This document shows, piece by piece, positions 1-11,060 of a DNA stretch of 64,000 bases (position 1 is its first letter; every line of letters begins with the position of its first letter). Position numbers and translations under genes: made by a program. The notes under the pieces were generated by a model that did not search any database, was not told the DNA's origin, and worked only from the letters and a program-made list of their open reading frames with translations. The stretch comes from Pollenia angustigena (taxonomy: Eukaryota > Arthropoda > Insecta > Diptera > Polleniidae), in assembly GCA_930367215.1 (NCBI GenBank), contig OV884060.1, forward strand, positions 95,504,151 through 95,568,150, given 5' to 3'.

Positions 1-865
1 GAACAGATTTTAATAAAATATACATTGTGCACTTCTTTGAGTAAATACCTCTTAAATGGTGTATATTTTGTTCAAATCGGTTGACATACAGAGGAGGAAA
101 GTGTTCTTAACTGTTTTGCCTTAGCCGATTTATATATAGATAAAAATAATTTTTGTAATTTTATTTTAGTGTTTATTAAATTCATTAATTTAATTCTTTT
201 ACTACAATTATAATTTGCTACCATTTCACAAACTTAATTTTTTTCTCACACAATTTGCTTTTATATTTTTCTTTTTTGCTTCTTTTTTCTCAATTGATAA
301 CCAAATTTGACGTTTTATGTAAGCAATAATTGTCAACGAAAATGGACTAACAATTATTGCAACATAAATTGTCGGCAATAAATATGTATAAGAAATTGCT
401 GTCTACATTAAAGATAACATAATTTTGACATTTACTGCAATATATGTCGCAATAATTATCTCTGGTATAGACGGGCAGTTAACTCGGGTAATTTCTATTC
501 AAGGTAACACTGTAAGTAGTGTTGTAAGAATATTGAGTACCTGAGTACTATGCATTCAGTATCGAGAGTTTTGCCCGGTACTGACTACAGGTCTACACTA
601 GAGATAAATATCTCGGCAAGTTGCCATTAACGTCGGCAGAATGACAGTGCAATATCGATTCCTTCCCTACAAGAAGACTACCGGTCATTTTACTAGTTAT
701 ATGACCGGTAGTGTTGACCAATATATTGGTTAAAGTTTCTATTAGTTTATTAAGAGCAAAATGAAAAAACTAACCGAAACTCTTGTGTACATGTGTCTTT
801 GCCTCTCTCTCTAACCAATTTGTTCCACTCGACTACTGAACATATATCTGTACTACTTACTCTAC
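1..865. other. AT-rich region with MITE end fragments, no gene
   Basis: No coding region is supported here. Two fragments look like ends of short inverted-repeat elements of the kind seen elsewhere in the window. One runs leftwards from about 489 (its outward end contains a reversed GTCTATACCAGAGATAA, followed by TTA). The other runs rightwards from about 585 (GTCTACACTAGAGATAAA). The two ends resemble each other and the 50152 element, but neither has a visible partner end, so they are called fragments only. Confidence 0.35.
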
Positions 866-875
866 TGCTTTTTAT

Positions 876-985
876 TAGTCAATGATAACGTAAATATTGG
901 TTAGCACTAACTAGTTATTAATAACGTAAAGATTGGTTAGCACTAACTAGTTATTCATAACGTAAATATTGGTTAGTACTAACCT
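876..985. repeat. ~45-bp tandem repeat
   Basis: About two and a half copies of a unit containing ATAACGTAAATATTGGTTAG and CACTAACTAGTTATT follow each other directly. The copies differ at only a few positions. No coding potential is seen. Confidence 0.7.
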
Positions 986-1000
986 TTATAAAATAATACA

Positions 1001-2276
1001 TTTTTATACCCTCCACCACAATTAGTTGTGAAGAGGGTAAATTCAGTTTGTCATTCCGTGTGAAACTTTTTTACTATTCATCTCAGACCCTATAAAGTAT
1101 ATATATTCTGGGTCCTTGAGTAATTTTAAGTCGATTTAGCCATGTCCGTCTATCTGTCCGTCTGTCCGTCTGTTGAAAACACGCTCACTTTCGAAAAACT
1201 CAAAAGAAAACAACAAACTTGGTGTCAAATTGCTTGTAGTTATCCTAAGCAGTTTGGGATTGAAATTCAGCAAAATCGGTTCAATAGGATCTGAGCAATG
1301 AATCAAAATGTGGAACCACCACCTAAAAAAAATTGATAATTTTGTTACAAAAACTAGCATAAATGGTGGAAAAATGCACAGAATGATATAAGATTTCGCA
1401 ACAATTCGTTTTATTTAACTGGAAATCACGCTGTGAAATTTCGTGAAGATCCGTCAATAATTTACCCTAGGCCCCATATAAGCCCCATATAAGCTCCCGG
1501 AAAACAGTATATTAAGCCTAAAACCCTAACTAACAATGCTATCATTACAAATTTTGGCAGGTCACAGTTACATAGGACTAGAAATTAAACTGTTAAGTTT
1601 CGTGAAGATCGGTCCATAATTTACCATAGGCCCCATATAAAACCTACTTCCGGAAAACAACTTAGTACGCCTAAAAACGTAAAAAATAATGCTATCATAA
1701 CAAAATTTGGTACATCAAAGTTTTATAGAACTAAAAATAAATCTTTGAAATTTCGTGAAGATCGGTTCATAATTTACCATAGGCCCCATATAAACTTTAC
1801 TCCCGTAAAACAACTTAGTACGCCTAAAAACGTAAAAAATAATGCTGTCATAACAAAATTTGGTACATCAAAGTTTTATTGGACAAGAAATAAAATTGTG
1901 TAATTTCGTGAAGATCGGTCCATAATTTACCCTGGGCCCCATATAAACCCTACTCACGGAAAACAGTTTAGTACGCCTAAATCCGTAAAAAATAATGCTA
2001 TCATAACAAAATTTGGTACATCAAAGTTTTATAGAACTGGGAAAAAGACTGTGAAATTTCGTGAAGATCGGTACATAATTTACCCTAGGCCCCATAGAAA
2101 CCCTTATACAGGAAAACAGTTTAGTACGCCTACAACCATAATTAATAACAAATTGTCACAGTTTAAGATAATATTAATAAATATACATCATACAGATATT
2201 ACTCCTTAAACATTCGATCTGTCGGTGGAGGGTATGAAAGATTCGGCACAGCCGAATATAGCACTCTAACTTGTTA
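1001..2276. repeat. dispersed fly-type repeat with TATACCCTCCACCA / GGTGGAGGGTAT termini
   Basis: The left edge reads TTTTTATACCCTCCACCACA. The right edge (about 2222-2276) reads GGTGGAGGGTATGAAAGATT, followed by a CGGCACAGCCGAATATAGC palindrome. So the ends are in inverted orientation. From memory, this combination, with CTGTCCGTCTGTCCGTCTG-type sequence near the left end, is a very common dispersed repeat in calyptrate fly genomes; that attribution is recall, not a search result. The interior (about 1425-2135) is a tandem array described separately. Confidence 0.55.
1425..2135. repeat. ~153-bp tandem array, five copies
   Basis: The motif TTTCGTGAAGATC recurs at about 1439, 1598, 1751, 1903 and 2057. 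Each time it is followed by ATAATTTACC and GGCCCCATA, then AAAACA and AGTACGCCTA. The unit is about 153 bp. Copies three to five are closest to one another. No ORF of interest is present. Confidence 0.8.
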
Positions 2277-2333
2277 ATTTTCATTTTAAATTAAAATTTT
2301 TATTAAATAAATTCTAATTGTTATCTGCAAACT

Positions 2334-2782
2334 CTAGCAACGGCCGGGTGTTCCAAAAACTAATTCAACTCCACTTTCTGAATTATTGCGTACATACACA
2401 TGTGAACCAAGATAATCCGCCACTTCTTTATCTGTTGAGCCAATTCTCTGCATGGGTCTGGATCTCGTTATAGAATCTTTTTTATAAAAGTTCATTTTAA
2501 ATGGAGGTATGCGTATTTGTGACCAATTAGTTTCTCGTAGATCTAAAAAGCCATTTTATTTTATTAACAACTTGTGGCCAAAAAACCTAATACATACATA
2601 CCTACTTGAAAAGTCATCAGTTTTTTTAATATCAGGTATTATTTACTCCTTTATTGCCACCACCAAATCTTGGACGAGTATCTTGGCCACAGCCATCACC
2701 CGAATGACCGCCACCTGTTGGAAGACTGATCCTTTCCACACGACCGCTTCGTATATTACCTTCACTATTTCAAGAGAATACT
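2334..2782 (-). pseudogene. Rm62/DDX5-like RNA helicase N-terminal exons (fragment)
   Basis: Read on the minus strand, about 2765-2647 encodes a glycine- and arginine-rich stretch (NIRSGRVERISLPTGGG, then RPRFGGGNKG). About 2542-2334 encodes a segment with NWSQIRIPPFKMNFYK that ends at a stop. These resemble, in the same order, the G-rich N-terminus and the APFKKNFY element just before the helicase core of Rm62/p68 (DDX5) proteins. The ~100 bp between them starts with GTAAAT and ends with TTTTTAG, as a short intron would. The Q motif, Walker A and DEAD box are absent, so this is a fragment: a decayed copy, or a fast-evolving gene whose remaining exons lie elsewhere. The exon phases do not match perfectly, which argues for decay. 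Confidence 0.45.
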
Positions 2783-2789
2783 CTGGATT

Positions 2790-4600
2790 TTTTTTTTCTT
2801 ACACCAATAGCAAATAATATTTTGCATTATTTAATTTAAGCATATACGTTAGAGTGGTACAACTAATGTAAAATTTTTGCAAATGTGTTAGTAAAAATTT
2901 TTTTTTTTTTAGTTTTGGTTATGCATTTCTTGTAGGGTTACTTTCTCAACCATGTATCTTAAAAAAATATAACTTTTCAGGAGAAAAAAAAAACGTTTAA
3001 TCTTTGTATACTTCGGTGTTTGGGTTAAAGTTAAAATGGAATTATTAAAGAATTGATTACATCTATGTATATTGTATTGAAATAATAAGTTGTTGCAGTA
3101 TTAGAACACAAAAATTGCAGTCGTTTGATATAAAAAAGTCAAAACCGTATTTTTTAAGTTACGAGGTTAAGAAAGTAAGGCATCGATATTTCTTATTGCT
3201 CAGCTTATGTTAAAGGCATGGGAAAACGTATTTATGTTAACTCATAATTTTAAAGAAATCAAGGAAGAAGGTTCAGTGTAAAACTGACGCCATCTTGCAA
3301 AAATTATATTTAATTATATAAATTATTTCTTATTCGACTTTATTTTTTAAATGTATATCAATTTGTTTAATCCTAAAATGCCAAGCTTCAGAAAAAATTG
3401 GATTTTTAGTGGGTTGGGCCTCTGAATTCAAAAAAATTATGGTTAAGTCCGTATAATAAGTTGTTTTCGTTCTAGGTGAGAAAACATCAAGGAGTAACTT
3501 GAGGCATCCTTGGGAATCTACTAAGAAAAACAATTTATCTTTTTGGGCTGAAGTGCAGTTTAAAGGCGTACCTTTTATTTGAGTACCTACACATATATAT
3601 GAGTGAATGGGGACACTTTTGTTTGCCCCAGAGGGCCCCAATAGACCCGCCCGCCCTAAATTTTATTATTTTCATTTTTGTTGTACAATTATCTTTAATT
3701 TTAGTACCCACACATTCCACATATGAGCAGAATAAATAAAGTTTGCATTTTGAATAAAAGCATTGTGTTTAAGATAGTTTACAATGCTTTTAGAGCTTTT
3801 AAGAGCTTTCGAATAGATTACGGAGAGTGCTCGAATTAAACTCGCTCGCAAACTTTAAGCACGAATTAAACACGAATAGCAAAATCTTTTGAAATTAAAA
3901 TTTTGAATTCCCAAAGAAATTACTTTTTGATAATAAACAGGCAAGTGCACGGCCAAAAAAAAAACACTTTATTGACAACATGCTTTTGTAAGTTGTTATT
4001 GTTTTCATTTTGTTTTTCTTAACCTACTTACAACTACAATTAATGTTGAGAGAATTTCAACTAATTGTAGTGGGGAATGTAAGATGAGAAAAACCCACTG
4101 TTTATTGTTGATGTGTTTTGTTTAAACTTTGATATTGTTACAAGTAGAACTGTTACAAGTCTTATACGTTTAACGGTTTTATTTGGTTTAATATCTTTAG
4201 TTTTTCTAAAATCTTTATGGATGAAGTTTCCTGATGATCTGGCCTAAGCAACCAGTGAAATGCGCATAGGAATAGCTTATCCCATCAACAATAAATTTCA
4301 AGTGTTTTTAAACTGGGAATTAAGCACGAATAACAAAATCTTTTGAAATTTTATTTAATTTTTATTATTTATTTGAGTTTTTATTTTTTTGTTTAATTTT
4401 TATTTTTTTGATTGCGTGTTTTATTTACTTTTTCTAAAATTTTTGGTTTTATTTTTTTTAAATGTTTTCCAAAAAAGTTGAAATCATAGCAACATAACAT
4501 AAACAATGTTTTCGGCGCTGAAATAGGCTTTGAAACTGTTTTCTCGCATTCAATCAGCTTTGCGCTCTGACCAGCTCGAAAATCAAGCCTTTAAAAATAA
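2790..4600. other. intergenic, no gene recognised
   Basis: Homopolymer-rich, AT-rich sequence. A roughly 35-bp stretch containing AATAGCAAAATCTTTTGAAA recurs in diverged form at about 3858-3900 and 4320-4355. Short ORFs here have no recognisable motifs and look like chance. Confidence 0.5.
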
Positions 4601-4604
4601 TATA

Positions 4605-6622
4605 TCTATACTAATATTATAAAGAGGTAATGTTTGTTTTTTTGTTTGTTTGTTTGTAGAAAGTAATCTCCGGAACTACTCATCCGATTTCCAAAATGTT
4701 TTCAGCAATGTTTAAAGTGTTCCTCCAGGATGGACATAGGCTAGGTTTCATCGACCACGCCCACTTCTACGCCCACTTTTTTTCAAAAAACGTAAAATTC
4801 AAAAATCTCCAAAACCACTAATCCGATTTTAAAAATGTTTTCACCAATTTATACTTGGAACGATCCTTCAGGGTGGAAATGTGTTGGGTTTTATTGAACA
4901 CGCCCATTTCTCCGCCCACTTTTCGCAAAAAATGTAAAATTTAAAAAACCTATGAAACTACTCATTCGATTTTAAAAATGTTTTTACCAATTTTAAGAAT
5001 GGTCCTTCAGGGTGGACTCGAGATAGGTTTTATCGGCCACGCCTACTTCTCGACCACGCCTACATAAAAAAATTTGTTTTAAAGTTATAGGCACAGGAAA
5101 GACATTCCTGATCAATTTATTACTAGCACAGGTAAGGCAATCTGGAAAAATAGCCCTAGCAGTCGCTTCTTCAGGAATTGCTGCTACTCTATTGAGCGAC
5201 GGTAAAACTGCGCACTCCACATTCAAACTCCCATTATCAGTATCTCTGGAGCAACAATCCGCGTGCTCCATACGCAAAGACGGGCCTTTTGGCAAATTGT
5301 TGCAGGACGTGTCACTTATAATGTGGGACGAATGCACCATGAGCCACAGAGCCCATGTTGAAGCTGTGGATCGAACATTCAAAGACCTTAGAAACTCTAA
5401 CGCCATTATGGGCGGAATAACGTTTGTGTTTGCTGGTGATTTTCGACAGACGCTCCCTGTAGTTACAAAAGGGACGCGTGCAGACATTATCAAAGCATGC
5501 CTTAAATCATCTCCCTTATGGAGTTCCATTCAAAAATTGAACTTACGAACTAACATGAGAGCTCATCTTGGCGGAGCCACAAATAACGATTTTCCACAAC
5601 AATTGCTTAAACTTGGGGAAGGAGTTTTTCCTTCTTCGAATTTGAGCACTAATTGTTCTGAAATTGTTCTCAATGAGACACTAGGTCGAATAGTCTACAG
5701 TCTGGAGGATCTGATAAATGCAGTATATCCTGGTCTTGAAAACTTACTTGAAAAAGACTTTCATTGGCTATGTTCAAGGGCAATAGTATCGCCTAGAAAC
5801 GACACTGTCAATGAAATAAACAATTTTATTATGCAAAAAGTTCCCGGCCAAATCAAACACTATAAGTCAATTGATACAGTCACCAATATCGAGGATGCAG
5901 TCAACTATCCACAAGAATTTTTAAATTCTCTTAATCCTTCTGGCTTGCCATCTCACGAACTACCATTAAAAGTCGGTACACCTATCATGCTTTTAAGAAA
6001 TTTAAGCCCACCTAACATGTGCAATGGCACAAGGCTGCTTATTAAAGACCTAAAAGACAACTTAATAGTGGCGACCATCATCACTGGCCCTGCTGCTGGC
6101 CAGTTAGCAAATATTCCGAGGATTCCAATGATTCCTACAGACTTACCGATATCTTTCAAACGACTGCAATTTCCCGTCAAAACTTCGTTTGCGATGACTA
6201 TTAATAAGTCACAAGGACAAACCTTCTCTTTGGTTGGAATCGACTTACGAAAAGAATGTTTTTCCCATGGCCAACTATACGTTGGATTATCACGAGTTGG
6301 AACTCCAGAAAATCAGTTCATTTTGCTACCAAAAAGTAACTCTACGTCTAACATTGTATACAGAGAAGCTCTGAGTTACTTATAAATTTAAAAGTATAAT
6401 AGAAAAAAACGTTATTTTATTTTAGAAATATACCTATGTAGGATTAAATACAGTATTATAGTATAGCATTAATGTAGCATTAAATATAGTACTATTATAA
6501 TCGTTATTAATAAGAACATTGTAATAAACAATTAGTCATAAAATAAAAACTTTTTCCACTAAACTTTTGATTTTCTTTCTTTACTACGGGCGGGGTAGCG
6601 AAGCACACCGGGTCACAGCTAG
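4605..6622 (+). mobile_element. Helitron, internally deleted, both ends recognisable
   Basis: The 5' end starts TCTATACTAATATTATAAAG after an A. The 3' end reads GGTAGCGAAGCACACC, then GGGTCACAGCTAG, followed by T. This gives the Helitron signature: 5'-TC, 3'-CTAG, insertion between A and T, no target duplication. A GC-rich segment with hairpin potential lies just before the CTAG. The left third holds diverged short repeats (CCGATTTTAAAAATGTTTT and CCTTCAGGGTGGA recur). At about 2 kb the element lacks the Rep endonuclease domain and most of the region before the helicase, so it cannot be autonomous. Confidence 0.8.
5081..6385 (+). pseudogene. Helitron Pif1-like helicase, N-terminally truncated
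   Basis: This is the C-terminal helicase part of a Helitron RepHel protein, an SF1 DNA helicase that unwinds the transposon strand. Homology begins near 5081, where the Walker A core GTGKT is readable (frame open, no ATG). It continues through IMWDECTM (motif II), VFAGDFRQTLPVV (motif III), LNLRTNMR (motif IV), and near the C-terminus TINKSQGQTF and LYVGLSRV (motifs V and VI). From the first in-frame ATG at 5192 the frame is open for 397 residues to the stop. The Rep domain and upstream sequence are missing, and the Walker A loop looks shortened. It is probably a non-functional remnant of a deleted Helitron. Confidence 0.85.
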
Positions 6623-7184
6623 TATAATATAAAGATTTTAAAGCGGTAAATTTAAATTCGTTTGCAGTTTCAGATTTTTTTATGGGCTTGACTAATATTT
6701 CATCCGAAATAAGGCGGTTATGCTTATACATTTCATCACAACTTGAGAACGATTTCTCCGAATTTCATCAGAACACCTACAAATGATTAGGAATAATGTT
6801 TTCTTTAAGTTATACGAATAACATTTTTTTATGTTTTTCACTGTTTCGGAGTTATTAAGAAATTAGTGACGACAAGGTTTTTTATGCAAAGTAAGTAAAT
6901 AATACTTTTTGTTAAAAAAAAAACTTTTAAAAAAATCATAACGATTTTATCATTAATGAGAAAGCCAGGTATATTACGAACAAAATGAGCCATAAAACAT
7001 GAGAATCGGTGGACAAATGTGAATTTTATTCACAATTAAAGGCAGCTTTTATGAAAATAAATATGTTACCAACCTGAACATTACTTTAACAACCTTTTCC
7101 CACACGTCTTGCCTAACCTTATTTTCTTAACAAATCCATACGTATGTATATTTTTACTTCGCACAAGCAAACAATAACTTTTTA
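6623..7184. other. intergenic, no gene recognised
   Basis: AT-rich spacer between the Helitron and the ACGAGT-rich repeat. Nothing beyond homopolymer runs is supported. Confidence 0.5.
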
Positions 7185-7440
7185 TACGAGTTGCTCGATT
7201 TGAACTCGTTTGTGCCCGTTTTCTGCTCGAATAAAATTTGTACTTACGAGTTGAAAAATAAAACTCGTAAGCATAAATTTTAAAACGAGTAGTTTTATGC
7301 TTACGAGTCTAGCACAAAAATCTTACGAGTCGAAAAAAATTTGTGCTCGTTAGTTTAAGAATAAAACTCGCGAACACAAATTTTAAAACGAGCGAGTTGA
7401 CTCGAATTGTGCTCGTGAGTCGAATTTTTTCCTACCCTGC
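7185..7440. repeat. ACGAGT/ACTCGT-rich diverged repeat
   Basis: The hexamer ACTCGT or its complement ACGAGT occurs repeatedly in both orientations, interleaved with AAAATTTGT and TTGTGCTCG. Motif clusters like this occur in the subterminal regions of hAT-type elements, but no terminal repeats or target duplication were found, so the class is unknown. Confidence 0.5.
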
Positions 7441-7494
7441 TTTCGAAGCTTCTACAAATATTTTTCTAGATCTTAAAGCAATTGTAAAAAATGG

Positions 7495-7739
7495 ACCCGA
7501 TCTATGAAAAGGTGGCTTATGACTCAAAAACAAAATTTTGAAAAATCAGCTCGATTTTCAATAAAATTCTGTTTTTCTTTCATTTGTGTTCTTCTTTCTT
7601 TACATTTTTAGTACACTTCTAATCAAGTTAGGGCTTTCTCCTTTTCATCATGTTAAAGAGCGTCTCAAAAACTATCCGAACCAAAAAAAAAGTGAAAAAT
7701 AATTTTCTGAGTCATAAGCCACCTATTCATAGACCGGGT
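7495..7739. mobile_element. short inverted-repeat element (MITE-like)
   Basis: The left end reads ACCCGATCTATGAAAAGGTG, continuing GCTTATGACTC. The right end is the near-perfect reverse complement (GAGTCATAAGCCACCTATTC, continuing ATAGACCGGGT). About 30 bp of terminal inverted repeat enclose roughly 185 bp of AT-rich sequence without an ORF. No clear target duplication is visible. Confidence 0.6.
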
Positions 7740-7799
7740 GACATATATTAGACGTCAGGAGAAATTTTGTAAAGCATGCTTTGAGGCACTCTGGCATTA

Positions 7800-7915
7800 G
7801 AGAGCTTGAGGTCTTTTTTATATAAAATATTAATTTTTATTAAATTTATTAATTTTTGTTAAAACAAAATTTTTATTTTTATATAAAAAAGAACTCAAGC
7901 TTAAACAAATTAACA
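7800..7915. repeat. inverted pair of Penelope-like terminal motifs
   Basis: GAGCTTGAGGTCTTTTTTAT on the left is mirrored by ATAAAAAAGAACTCAAGCTT on the right. The same AGCTTGAGGTC-type sequence ends the Penelope-like elements at 23334-24898, 56117-59063 and 62640-62765. This is probably a leftover pair of Penelope 3' ends with nothing between. Confidence 0.45.
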
Positions 7916-8071
7916 GAAATTTAAATAGTAAAGATCGAATAAGAAAATTTGCTTCTGGCCCCTATTGCGGTTTAAAACTCAACTTAGTTGAGTTGTAATA
8001 AATACAACTGGTTGTGATCAGTTTTTGTTATGTTTTTGTTTACCGCAATCCGCAATTAAGCGAAGTTGTAA

Positions 8072-8300
8072 AGCTTCGTACAGACGATGGTAAGATCTTA
8101 CAATAATGTAAGCAGGTGTTGCCAACAGCAAAATTTTTCTGACAATGGTCCATTGTCAGATGCATTAATTTTGCACATCTGCAAATACAAATGAGCTTAC
8201 AATGTTCACACAGTTGTAAGACATTTTAGCCAATTTTAATGCAATTTAAGCAACGCTGCTTACCAATATTGTAAGATCTGACCATCGTCTGTACGAAGCT
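8072..8300. mobile_element. 229-bp MITE, TAA target duplication
   Basis: The left end starts AGCTTCGTACAGACGATGG and the right end is its exact reverse complement; the arms continue with few mismatches for ~40 bp (AGATCTTACAAT). TAA flanks both sides (8069-8071 and 8301-8303). TIRs with a 3-bp TWA duplication are the signature of PIF/Harbinger-type non-autonomous elements. Confidence 0.8.
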
Positions 8301-8668
8301 TAAGGCTGTAGGAAAAATCGCCCAAAGAAAAATGGTAAAAAAAAAAATTAAAAATCGCCCAAAAAAATTCCATGTAAAATTGAATTCATATGAAAAGTGA
8401 CCCAAAATTTTTGGGATTTTTAATTTTTCTTATGAAAAATCACCCAAAAATATTGTATGAAAAAAAACCCATTTTTCGGGCCATCTTTAATTTTTAAAAT
8501 TTCGTCCAATTCTTACATACTATTTGTCTAAATCATTAATTATCATTATACGTCGTATTCCTAAATGTTATTTGTAAAATTAACGGGACATATTGCAAAA
8601 AGATGGCATGTCATAACGTCCAGTGTCCGTGTCAGAGCTGCCGTTTTTGGTTATTTCTAACCAAAATT

Positions 8669-10195
8669 AGTAGTATGTTTATGTTCCTTCAGCGGCACTT
8701 TCGCCATACAAAAAGTTGGAGCATGACTACGCTACACGACATTTAAGTTCATCGATTGGTATGCTACACTGAACCATTCTTTTCTTTAATTTATTATGGT
8801 TGTCTGATTATCTAAGACATAAGCCACAAGCTTTTATCCATATGTTTCAAAGGTATACTCGATTGTAATCTGGCAGCTCTGTTTATCTAAGTCATTAATC
8901 ACAAGCTTTTTCCATATATTGTAGAAGTATATTTGAATGTAATCTGACAGTTCTGTTTATCTTAGCCATAAGCCAAAACTTCTATTCCATTGGTTTTCTG
9001 ATCTGACAGCACTGCTTAAAGATGAAACTTTTCAATCTGATAGTTCTCTTTTTATGTCCTATGACCATCTGCTTATCCAAGTCATAAGCCACAAGCTCTA
9101 GGCCACAAGATTTTTGATCTAACAGCACTGAAAAAAGATGAAACCTTAAATCTGACAATTCTGATTTTATGTTCTATAGCCGTCTGTTTATCTTATTCAT
9201 AAGCCGCAAAATGTTGCCCTACACCAACACTACTATAACTAAACAGTTGAAACTTTTCAAAGTGATTATAAATTCTGTTTTTATTTATATATTCGTCTGT
9301 TCATCGAAGTCATGGTCCGCGAGATGTGCTTCAAATGTATTTATTTATGAATTTTTGTGTTGAAAATATTTCATAAATGTCAGACATAAAAAAAATTATA
9401 GTAACTTTTAAGTTTGAAAAAGTATAAAGTGCAAATGATAATCTGCTTAGCTTCTTTAAGAAATAAATAGTTCAATCTGAAATTCAGATTACAAACTAAT
9501 GGCAGTTTTTTTCTAAGATTTCATCGCTAACATGTATAAGTGTGTGTGTGTGTGTGTATCGGTTATGAATTTGTTGTTCTTTGAGATGATTAGAATATAA
9601 TGTTTATTTAATTGTTTATACAGTAGTTTTCCTGTTTAACGAACCTTCGATTCTGCGAACATCGCATTTAACGAATACATAAGTTTGCTCCATTGAGTAC
9701 CATATATAGCGAACAAAAATAATTTTTTTTGTGCTCAATTTATCGAACAAATAAGATTCATAATTTTAGTTTACAAAAGCATAATGTGAAGTAATTTCTA
9801 AGTAAAAACCAAGTAAATTGCAAAAATTACCGCTATTTTAAGTTTTGTTTATGTAGCATTTTTGCTTGATTATGCTGCAATGATCAGTTACGCATATTCT
9901 TTCGATCATGAAAAACATTTGATACAACAAATAAAACACATTGATGCTGTCAAAAGTTTCGAAATTTGTATTCAAAGGACTCAACAACATAAGATTAATT
10001 TTTCAACTTTTTTGCTTATAAGAGCACTTAAGGAAGATGCCACAAAACAAAATTTTTTTTTTCCAAAAAACAAACATTATTAAAAAAAAAATGTTTCAAG
10101 GAAATTGAAAATGAATTTGAGCTAATTTTTCATTTAAATTATTTTAGGTTTTGTATTTCCAGTGTAATGAATTGTAACTTCCTTAGTTTTTTTTT
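8669..10195. repeat. Polinton-1 left terminal inverted repeat
   Basis: This arm matches the right arm (15305-17371) in reverse complement, with a few percent difference by eye. It contains a partial pogo-like element from 9621 but lacks the 539-bp MITE found in the right arm. The empty site for that MITE is visible at about 9448-9457 (CTTTAAGAAG). Confidence 0.8.
9621..10195 (+). mobile_element. pogo-like element, copy in left TIR, one end missing
   Basis: After TA the sequence starts CAGTAGTTTTCCTGTTTAAC, a pogo/Tigger-type terminus. A short ORF (9862-10083) contains MLDYAAMISYAYSFDHEKH and is shared with the copy at 15172-15892. The far end is lost where the arm stops matching, at a poly-T run. 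The ORF is too short and too altered to be a transposase. Confidence 0.6.
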
Positions 10196-10552
10196 TTTTT
10201 TGTTTTTAATAAGGTGATGAAAAATTATTGAATGGTTAGACAGACAGACAGATTGACATACAGATAGATCTTGTAGAAGAAATTGGAAAATGAAAATATT
10301 ACTGATAAGCCTTTCTTTAGTTTTTTTTTTTTTTTTTTTTGTTTTGTTTTTAAAAAGGTGATGAAAAATTATTGAATGGTTAGACATACAGACAGGCTTA
10401 AGCATAGGCTGTCTTAGAGCAATTGTTGTTTTAGATGTATTTACTTATGATTAGGAATTCATATCAGATCCATGAGTATAATTATAAACTAATATCATCA
10501 TCAACTTTATATCTTGGCATATCTCGTTTTATACTTTCAACGAAACAGATTC

Positions 10553-10843
10553 CTAAAACAACTAAACAGTTAAACAGCTTTTTAAAACAGCTAAACAGAT
10601 AATTAAAACAGCTAAACAGCTTTTGAAAACAGCTAAACAGCTTTTGAAAACAGCTAAACAGCTTTTGAAAACAGCTAAACAGCTTTTTAAAACAGCTAAA
10701 CAGCTTTTGAAAACAGCTAAACAGCTTTTTAAAACAGCTAAACAGCTTTTTAAAACAGCTAAACAGCTTTTTAAAACAGCTAAACAGCTTTTTAAAACAG
10801 CTAAACAGCTAATTAAAACAGCTAAACAGCTTTTTTAAACAAT
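10553..10843. repeat. 21-bp minisatellite AAAACAGCTAAACAGCTTTTG
   Basis: About 13 copies of a 21-bp unit (AAACAGCTAAACAGCTTTT with G or T then A) follow each other, so a repeated peptide KTAKQLL/F appears in frame. The same unit in reverse complement forms the array at 38800-39037 in Polinton-2. The array lies downstream of the polymerase gene. The apparent ORF is a by-product of the repeat. Confidence 0.9.
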
Positions 10844-11060
10844 TTCTTCCACATTAGCGCAACTCTGTCATTACCCATATACTAATGCATTTAATTGTGA
10901 TCACTTGTGTTTAAAATTTCTATTTAATAAATATGCTTTGAAAAAAAAAACATTTTAACGTTTGATTTCTTTTATAATATTTATATTTTACATTTTTTTT
11001 ATTTTTTATTATCTAAATTAACAATTTTTCTTATCATTTAAAAAAAAAACTTAAAATTAA

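Noticed and set aside
1136..1360. 74-codon minus-strand ORF
   Set aside because: It lies in a dispersed repeat with CTGTCCGT runs and shows no domain.
4993..5529. 178-codon minus-strand frame
   Set aside because: Antisense shadow of the Helitron helicase; no motifs of its own.
9169..9363. 64-codon ORF repeated at 16871-16677, suspected conserved gene
   Set aside because: Both copies lie in the two Polinton TIRs. They are duplicated non-coding sequence, AT-rich, with no domain.
10623..10838. 71-codon frame of repeated KTAKQLL as a repeat protein gene
   Set aside because: It is produced by the 21-bp minisatellite, whose length is a multiple of three. The complementary array at 38776-38988 yields an unrelated repeated peptide.
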